A program made the position numbers and the translations under genes. From Branchiostoma belcheri (Eukaryota > Chordata > Leptocardii > Amphioxiformes > Branchiostomatidae), in NCBI RefSeq assembly GCF_001625305.1, contig NW_017802824.1, positions 3,963,881 through 4,027,880 of the forward strand: 64,000 bases of DNA, read 5' to 3'. The notes beneath the pieces were generated by a model. The model saw nothing but the letters and a program-made list of their open reading frames with translations. It had not been told where the DNA came from and did not search any database. Below are positions 56,627-64,000 of this stretch, one piece after another. Each line of letters opens with the position of its first letter. Positions within the stretch are counted from its first letter, which is position 1.

Positions 56627-59600
56627 ATGTCTCAGCTCCGGTACGTGGCCGTCCTGGTTGCGTCCTGTACGGCTGTTCTCGGAGTTAGTTACCACAAAGA
56701 GGGGACGGTCATCCTGGGTGGACTGTTTCCAATCCACGGGTGAGTAAAACATTTGGTTTCTAAATAATTTTGAAAAAAATCACATACCTTTAGTTATTTA
56801 ATATAGTTCAGAATCTGTAATTCTTCATTGTTGTGGTGGTCAAAGTGGTAGAACGTCTACATCTAAAGGATATGCAATGCAGACCTAGGGTTGAGAGGAA
56901 ACATTTTATGACAATGTTTATCATCTCGACTAATAGCAATATCCACTTAAGATCACACTAAGCCTTTTAAAGGGGCAATATGTAACATTTTTTGAACAAA
57001 AAATTGAAATATTTTAATTGAAAAAAAAATATTCGTATGGTTGTAATCTACTTTCAGTTTTCAACATATATGTGCAATTATATCACAATTCTGTCATTTT
57101 CAAGGACATATATAAACAAGGTCTTTACTTGCCGAGGTCTTTTGAGTTGATTTTCACACATATTTTGTAGATTGTTCCCTGAAGCATGAAAACATTATTC
57201 AATTTCTGTTTTCCTTGCTTGTGCAAATTTTAAACTACGAGTAAAAGTACTGTAAATTTTGAAGTGTCGGATGTTTTTACCTTGGATTCCTAAACCATGT
57301 AAATTCCTATAGGCATGGCAATAGACATCTATTTTAAGCATGTTGACCACTGTCAAAGGGCAAGGAAATTAAAGCGTGCATTGATGCCATCCATAAAAAT
57401 TACTTGCTGTGGCCTAAGGTACAAAGGCTATGACCAGTGCGGTGCTCTCCTGGGACCTTCCCGCGTCCAGCGCCTATTGGCCATGGCACAGGCGGTGGAT
57501 GACGTCAACAACAATCCCGACATCCTCTCCGGTGTGACGTTAGGGTACGCCATTTATGACACCTGCTCCCGAGAGTCCATTGCGCTCAACCAGAGCCTCA
57601 ACTTCATCCAACATACCTGCGAGAAAAGAGTAGCCTGCCAAAGGTAAGAAAATAAAACTCAGAATAAGAGAAACAAGACTGGCAATGAAAACATACATTG
57701 CCATGGCGACGGTGGTTGCTGTTAGGGCTATTGTTTTCATGGCACTGCCATCATTTCATGATTTTGAGGAAGACTTGGTATCTGTTAAGTCTAGACAGAT
57801 ACAGTGCACCCCTCCCCTGAGTGTGTAGTGAACGAGCCCCGGGGTCACAGAAAGTAGGGCCATCCGGGGCAGAGAGGTCTTCCCAAGGGTTTCCAGGAAT
57901 GTGGGCATAGATGTGGGTCAGAGACATGCCTGTGGACATTCCATTCCTGTGGAGAAAATGCCTGTACCATTCCTAGAATTCTTGCAAACTGCACACAATA
58001 CTGTGACGTCGCCAAAAATAACTATATGCAGTGCCCAGCAGATGAACAACGCGAAAAGGTTCAGATTCAGTTCAAGCTTTATCGATATTGAACATTAACT
58101 TAAAGTGCGCCAACATTTACATCGATAAACACTCAATACATAAAATCATCAGAGCAGATAATACAACAAAGTCTAAAATCCAATTTTGTTAAAGGCTACA
58201 CACGGACGGAAATATTATGTGCTCAATGTAGGAGTAAGTAATAATTCATACAAAAAATGCACAGCGTTGGGTTCTTTAATTACTTATGCCAATGATTTTC
58301 TGTAGATGGATGATAAAACGTTCTTTTTTTTACCCAAATCATAAATTACAAAGCAAAATCGTCCTGTCATATTTTGCTGTAGGGTTACGACATATACCAC
58401 TACGTGGCACTAGATGTAACATCATAGCATTATTCTAAACATCACAATACTGCTGCAAAATCACTACTAATTCTTGTATTAGGGTGAACCCCAACATGAC
58501 GTTACTTTTGCTTTGAACCACTCTCAAATCTAAATTTTATTGCCCTGACAGATATTCCAACCTGGTAGGGGTGGTGGGTGCGTCATTCAGTACGTCATCC
58601 ATGCTGGTCTCGCACCTTCTCGCGTTACAGCAGGTAAATCTCGCGAGAATTTGTCAGCTTTATTTTTTTAGGCTTGAAACTTTACGGCTTCATCTGTTTT
58701 TCTAACAATTTAACAAAAATATATTTTTCTAGGTCCCAATGATAAGCTACATCTCCACCAGCTATCTGCTGTCAGACAAGACGCAGTATCCATTCTTCCT
58801 TCGCACAGCGACACCTGACAACTTGCAGGTAAATTGCAACATCAATATTTCCACTCCTTTCATAATCTTCATCAGTGTGCATTGTCTCACTTAATAGTAA
58901 ACTTCCTCCAGAATCTGACAAGCGTGTAGCGTGTAAAGGAAATACTGAAACCACTTGTCATAAGATAACCTTTTGAAAAACTATATATTTATAGAAATCT
59001 AAAAAAGACTACATTTATCGGCGTAAGTTTTATTCTACTGTCATCAACTACCTGCAAATATCATCCCCGTTGTTCTGTATTCGACAGGCAGAGGCGATCG
59101 TAGACCTGCTGCAGTACTTCAACTGGACGTACGTGTCGCTCGTGTACTCGGACGGAGGATACGGATTTGAAGGTGACTTTGGTTGATATCGATTGAGTCA
59201 TGGAGCAAGCTTACTAATATACAACTGTTACACTAACTTTCCAACATAAGCTTTTTCCTTTCAGTTTCGCATTTAGTTACTCTTCTCTAATTTGTTCTTG
59301 GTAACTTTGAATATTTTTCGCACCTTTGGTAGGATATTCCCATCTTGGCCGCTGTCCAGTTTTCGCAGAACGAAAACATCTGGTTTTTGCTCTGTTTCTT
59401 CTTCTTTCTCTTCTTCTCCTTCTCCAAGCAAATAAGGTGAAAGACCAGTACCAGGCGTATATCACCATGGTAACTGGTGTTGGGTTACATAAGGTTTCAA
59501 GTTTCATGCAGAACTGAATTCCAGAGGGGCTGCATGATCACCAAATGTATGAGTGTGTTTAAGTAAGAATGACCAAAGCAGTAGTTTGTTAAGCTGGGCC

Positions 59601-62600
59601 ATGTGAATGTAAACATGATGCATTTGCTTTGCAAAATAGTTAAAGCATATTCCTTTTCCCCTGTTTAGGAATGCGTTCCTTACAGGAGAAGGTGGCCCAG
59701 ACAGACATCTGTATCGCCACAGTGCAGCAGGTGTGTAGGAGTTCCACAGATCGTCACGTGGAAGACGTTATCAGGAAACTGCAGTCTTACCCAGAGGTAT
59801 GCTAGCTGTACGCAGGCCTGGGTGTACGATTCTGTGCCGATATCTGTATCTGTACAGCTATGACTGCCCTACGGCGTAACACACTAGCTTAGCAGGCACT
59901 CGGTGCGGTGGCAGCTGGCTATATTACACTGAACGAACGATTACACCTAAATTGCAGATCTAACCGTAAACGTTGTTAGGAGCTATCTGGTAATGATGAG
60001 CCTTCTGTAATTTGTGGCAACGAGTTTCACTCTACGATAATTCTAGAAAAATACAAGTTTTTGAAAACCTCGTGGCTCCTTGGTTAATAAATGAGCTGGT
60101 ATTAGATACTTACTAGTTGGTACGTCCACCAGTTTGTTAGTCATTTTGTATACCTTGCATAGTATGGACAATTTTATGTCTTTCAGTGACACCCACTGTA
60201 ATTTTGTTTCGCATTGAGCTTGAATAATAAAAAAAATAGGATTCACACGTATAACTAAGTTCCTACTACTTTTGCACCAAGTCTATATCTCTCTCCTACA
60301 AGGCACGGGTCGTCATCATGTTCACCACCATCTTCGAAACGAACATGATTCTCAGCGCCTCCTTGCGGCTCAACACGACAGGACAGTTCGTGTGGGTGGG
60401 GAGTGACGGCTGGGGCACCACGACAGAGGAGATGTCTGGGAACGAGATGGCCGCTCTCGGTGCCATCACCTTCCAGCCTGCGTCCTGTGCCGGGAGCTTC
60501 ACGGCGTTCAACGCCGACAACAATAACCCCTGGCTCGGCGAGATGATAGGTCAGAACACTTAGACTTGTTGGAATAAAGAAAAACTAAAAAGGTAACATT
60601 TGCAAAACAAATGCATAATATTTACCTTCGCACATGGTCTGCTCTGTTAATTCTTACTCAAACACATTCACATATTATGGCAAGACAGGAGTATAAATCC
60701 CGCCTTTTATAAAATTGCAACATGATGTGACCCAACACTAGTTACCATGGTGATAGACGTCTAGTTCAGGTCATTGACCTTATTGCTTTGGAGAAGAAGA
60801 GGAAACAGAGCAAAAACAATATGTTTTCCTTTGGTCAACATAAAATAAAAACATGACATCTTTTCTGTTTAAAGCTGGATCATTGACACATTAACATGAA
60901 TTTTCCAACATTTTTTTTGCCAAGCAAGTGGTTGTTAATATAGAACTTCGCCATTTATTCATTCACCAACCTTATGAAAATGTTGATGGATTATGTTTTT
61001 GGTTTTTAGAAGCTGGTATGATCCAGAATGCGACCTGTAACCAGACTACAGCAGAGGCCTGTAAAACTGTCATGGCGGCCGAGAGAGACGATCCCATAGT
61101 GCACTACGTGCGGGACGCTGTGTTTGCCTACGCGCATGCGCTGGACTCGGTGATCAAAGCGTGTGCCGCACAGACTGCTGAGTGCCTTCTGATGTCTCCA
61201 TATAAGGGAGTCATTTTAAGGTAAGGGGTGAAAAGTAGATTTTTTATATAGTACTTACATGCTATCCATATTTAAAAGTTTTCTTCATTTGCTGTAGTGT
61301 CTGGTTAAATTATTTTTTTTCTTGCAACATTTTCTTCCATGGATCCGAAATGGTTGACAAATAAAAACAAAATTATACAGAAAAATAAATGTGGACTGAC
61401 GGTTCTTGAAGATGTATACTTCACCCAGTAATATTTTAGGACGGTTTTCATTCAGTAGGAACATCACGTATACACAGCCAGGATCACAAATCACTGCGAA
61501 AAAAAAAAAAACACATTGAATCAGAGCCTTTTCTTGTCTCATGTCTTCATAGTTATCTGCAATCCACGTTTCGGCATGGCAACAGATACCTTTGCCCATT
61601 TTAAGCATGTTGATCACTGTCAGATTTCTTGTTTTTTCCCCAAAATCAGGCTAAAATCAATGCGCGCGCTGATGTCATCCATAAAAATTACTTGCTGTGG
61701 CCTAAGATAGAGTCCAGCAAAAAACATTTCTTGTTCCATATTATTTAATTTTATTACTTTAACTGCCGTGCCCCCCCCCCCCCCCCTCAGGGATGCCCTG
61801 TTGAACACGACGTTTGAAGGCTCGTGCGGTCGGGTCAAGTTCGACGCTAACGGTGACGTCATGGGCAGGTATGACGTCAGGAACCTTCAGCGGCGAGCAG
61901 ATGGCGGTTTTGAGCACGTGATCGTCGGGAAGTGGGACTCCATCGACCGCTCCATCAAGATAGACCTGGACAAAGTCGTCTGGAACTGGACTCACACAGC
62001 GACATACCCACAACACCAGGAACATCCGCACCACCATCCGCTAGGGCATTTCAGTAAGGTCTTGTTTTTTTAACAGAAGTAGTACAATGACCATGCAGCT
62101 AGAGAGTTCAGTAGTACGGTGAGCAGTGAATCATATGTTGCAGAAAGTCTGTGGCGTCCCCCGTCTTTGTTGAGATGAAGCGGTCAGTGACTCGTTGAGC
62201 AGTGAATAATATGTTGCAGAAAGTCTGTGGCGCCCCCCGTCGTTGTTGAGATGAATCGGTCAGTGACTCGTTGAGCAGTGAATAATTTGTTGCAGAAAGT
62301 CTGTGGCGTCCCTCGTCTTTGTTGAGATGAAGCGGTCAGTGACTCGTTGAGCAGTGAAATCATATGTTGCAGAAAGTCTGTGGCATCCCCCGTCTCTGTT
62401 GAGATGAAGCGGTCAGTGATTCGTTGAACAGTGAAATCATATGTTGCAGAAAGTCTGTGGCGCCCCCCGTCTTTGTTGAGATCAAGCATTCATTGACACG
62501 TTGAGCAGTGAATTATATGTTGCAGGAAGTCTGTGGCATCCCCCGTCTTTGTAGTGACCAAGCAGCCGTTGATTTAGCGGTTTTTTTATTCCCAGGTATA

Positions 62601-62799
62601 AAGCACGTGGATGTCTCGGACCCGGAGATTCTCTGGGTGCCGACGTCGGTGTGTAGCGAGCCGTGTCCCGCGGACCTCCAGCGGATCCAGCGGTCCAACC
62701 CGTGCTGCTGGGACTGTGTCCCGTGTCCGGACAACCACGTCGTGGTCAACGGAACCAGCTGCGTCCAGTGCACGCTGTTGGAGACGGTGGACGATAACG
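56627..62799 (+). CDS. Class C GPCR, metabotropic glutamate receptor-like, exons 1-10 (3' part off the window)
   Basis: Exons: 56627-56739, 57419-57643, 58552-58633, 58733-58828, 59088-59172, 59669-59796, 60303-60549, 61010-61220, 61791-62053, 62596-62799; phases agree, about 551 aa. A signal peptide (VAVLVASCTAVLG) is followed by a Venus-flytrap ligand-binding domain starting GTVILGGLFPIHG. Visible family anchors are QRLLAMAQAVDDVNNNP (the Arg aligning with mGluR1 Arg78), VVGASFSTSS, SYISTSYLLSD, YSDGGYG and FVWVGSDGWG, which hold the residues binding the amino-acid backbone in mGluRs. Near MSPYKG, where mGluR1 has MKPIDG with its glutamate-carboxylate lysine, the Lys is replaced by Ser. Exon 10 opens the cysteine-rich domain (VCSEPCPADL, CCWDCVPCPDN). 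The seven-helix exons lie to the right. The ligand is probably an amino acid or derivative, not necessarily glutamate. Confidence 0.9.
56830..56905 (+). mobile_element. Possible tRNA-like SINE head
   Basis: GTGGTCAAAGTGGTAGAACG resembles an A box and AGGGTTGAG a weak B box. GPCR intron 1. Confidence 0.3.
57305..57414. mobile_element. H2 MITE right-end fragment touching GPCR exon 2
   Basis: Ends AAAAATTACTTGCTGTGGCC followed by TAA (57415-57417). The next base completes the AG acceptor of exon 2 (57417-57418). The left end of the element is missing. Confidence 0.7.
59374..59644 (+). repeat. Dispersed repeat 'T', copy 10
   Basis: TTTTTGCTCTGTTTCTTCTT, CACCATGGTAACTGG and GATGCATTTGCTTTGC blocks, ending just before GPCR exon 6. 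Confidence 0.55.
59836..59965 (+). repeat. Dispersed repeat 'C', copy
   Basis: CCTACGGCGTAACACACTAG, GGCTATATTACACTGAACG. GPCR intron 6. Confidence 0.55.
60591..60842 (-). repeat. Dispersed repeat 'T', copy 11
   Basis: AAGGTAACATTTGCAAAAC to TTTTCCTTTGGTCAACA, inverted, GPCR intron 7. Confidence 0.6.
61434..61702. mobile_element. H2 MITE, right part
   Basis: The interior and right end AAAAATTACTTGCTGTGGCC are followed by TAA. The left terminus is not recognisable. GPCR intron 8. Confidence 0.6.
62121..62520. repeat. 76-bp tandem repeat next to GPCR exon 10
   Basis: About five and a half copies (starts near 62121, 62197, 62273, 62349, 62427, 62503) of a unit holding TTGCAGAAAGTCTGTGGC and GGTCAGTGACTCGTTGAGC. 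The last partial copy decays into the polypyrimidine tract before the acceptor at 62595. Confidence 0.85.
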
Positions 62800-63092
62800 G
62801 TATTCGAATGACATCCAATATCATATGTTAACTTTATATTTCAGCATGTATATATGTATGTAATATGATAGTGGAACACCTTGTTGCATTCAAAAACGTA
62901 TTATTCCCAAACATGTTCTGTTCACAGTAGGTAACCAGGGGCTCCATCTTGTGCCTGTTAATTGAGCCTTGTTCGTTTGAAATTTGTTCCGCTGTGTGTC
63001 TTTATGTGCACGTATTTGTCTAGATTTATTGAAGTATGAAACGAATGCATTGTAGTGTTCCAAATCATACATTAGAATGTAACACCTCTTAA

Positions 63093-64000
63093 CCCTACCT
63101 AGACCGGGCTTTTTTTGACATGGGGGGACCGGGAGGGGGCTCTTTTGACCCCCCCCCTAAGAACTCGCGAACGGTATGTCGTATGGCCACCAAATTTTCA
63201 GAGAATGGTGTACTAGTAAAAATTTATCATATCTACAATTTTTATGTCCTTATGACGTAATATGACGTCATTATGACGTCATTAATGTGATTTTATTGGC
63301 CAAAACCGTCTAAATAGGGTTTTCCCTGAAAACTAAATGGTATTCAACATAACTGTACCAAAAGTGTTTATGACAGAATATTATGGTGTACTAAGTCTTA
63401 TGTTGCCCATAGCAACACCGGTGACGTCATAAAATGACGTCATGCATATTTAAGATATCCGCCATCTTGGATCATGAATCTTGAATTTTCAAAAATAGTT
63501 TTTTTTCATGATAAAGCCTACAATACATTGTAAACATACTAAAGACCTTCATTTAAACCTTTTTTGGAAAAAGAAATGGAAGTATTGATGAAATTTTAAT
63601 GAAAATAACCTGTATATACCTGTTCTAATGATATGGTCCGCCATCTTGAATTTTGGCCAATGACGTCATCAAATTAGCATAAAGTATGCATATTTAATGA
63701 TAAAATTTACATAAAATTATATGGGATGTTATTAATATTAGAAACCATGAGTAACTTGACATAAAACCCATAAAATTCTATTGTTGAAACAAAAAGTACT
63801 AAATTTAGCAAAATATGCCTGTCAGAAACCCGTTGCCATGGCAACACACAAATATTTTATCTTATTCCAATGATAGAGAAATGTTGCCAACAATATTCTA
63901 GGAAAAGTCACCAAGTTTGGCCGTTCTACGGCTAGCCGTTCAGACGCTAGGTGACATCAAAGTTGCCGCGGGCACTTTTACGCCCCCCCCCCGTCCCCGT
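63093..64000. mobile_element. piggyBac-like element, TTAA TSD (copy 2, inverted, cut by the window edge)
   Basis: Begins CCCTACCTAGACCGGGC after TTAA (63089-63092) and is the reverse complement of 3270-4184 along its whole visible length. The last few bases and the second TTAA lie beyond the edge. Confidence 0.8.

Overview
This is a eukaryotic (animal) window with small exons, long repeat-filled introns and two assembly gaps (N at 25104-25199 and 44746-44765). The gene models and the density of short transposons look most like amphioxus (Branchiostoma) or another invertebrate deuterostome. The species call is inference; the gene calls rest on exon-by-exon reading.

Layout. (1) 302-432, minus: one coiled-coil exon of an unidentified gene that continues outside the window. 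(2) 6372-29054, plus: complete spermine synthase (SMS), 10 coding exons, about 366 aa; two of its introns have textbook U12-type (minor spliceosome) signals, one of them AT-AC. (3) 32090-44119, minus: complete DDX10 DEAD-box helicase, 18 coding exons, 877 aa, convergent with SMS. (4) 48241-52557, minus: complete 338-aa type II membrane protein with a JmjC hydroxylase domain, 5 exons. (5) 56627-62799, plus: first 10 exons (about 551 aa) of a class C GPCR related to metabotropic glutamate receptors; the seven-helix part lies beyond the right edge. The genes have unrelated jobs (polyamine synthesis, ribosome biogenesis, 2-oxoglutarate hydroxylation, extracellular amino-acid-type sensing), and nothing suggests a shared pathway.

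The rest is mostly mobile DNA. I could delimit several families by termini and target-site duplications (TSDs): Mutator-like foldback elements with TAGYC termini and 9-bp TSDs (3019-3237, 50081-50588 with a second one nested at 50144-50407, 53976-54210, 49781-49878); a 2.77-kb Foldback-type element with array-like terminal inverted repeats inserted 75 bp upstream of the DDX10 start codon (44195-46967, TSD TTCCGGATT); two opposite-facing copies of a piggyBac-like TTAA element (3270-4184 and 63093 to the edge) loaded with CRE and YY1-like motifs; two PIF/Harbinger-like MITE families with GGCCACA termini and 3-bp TSDs; a dead mariner in a DDX10 intron; an R2-type LINE fragment inside a MITE in SMS; tRNA-derived SINEs; and several satellites and microsatellites.

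Most notable: the Foldback-type insertion in the DDX10 promoter, the paired U12 introns of SMS, the 9-bp-TSD foldback family including a nested pair, a MITE end lying on the 3' splice site of GPCR exon 2, and the CRE/YY1-rich TTAA element.
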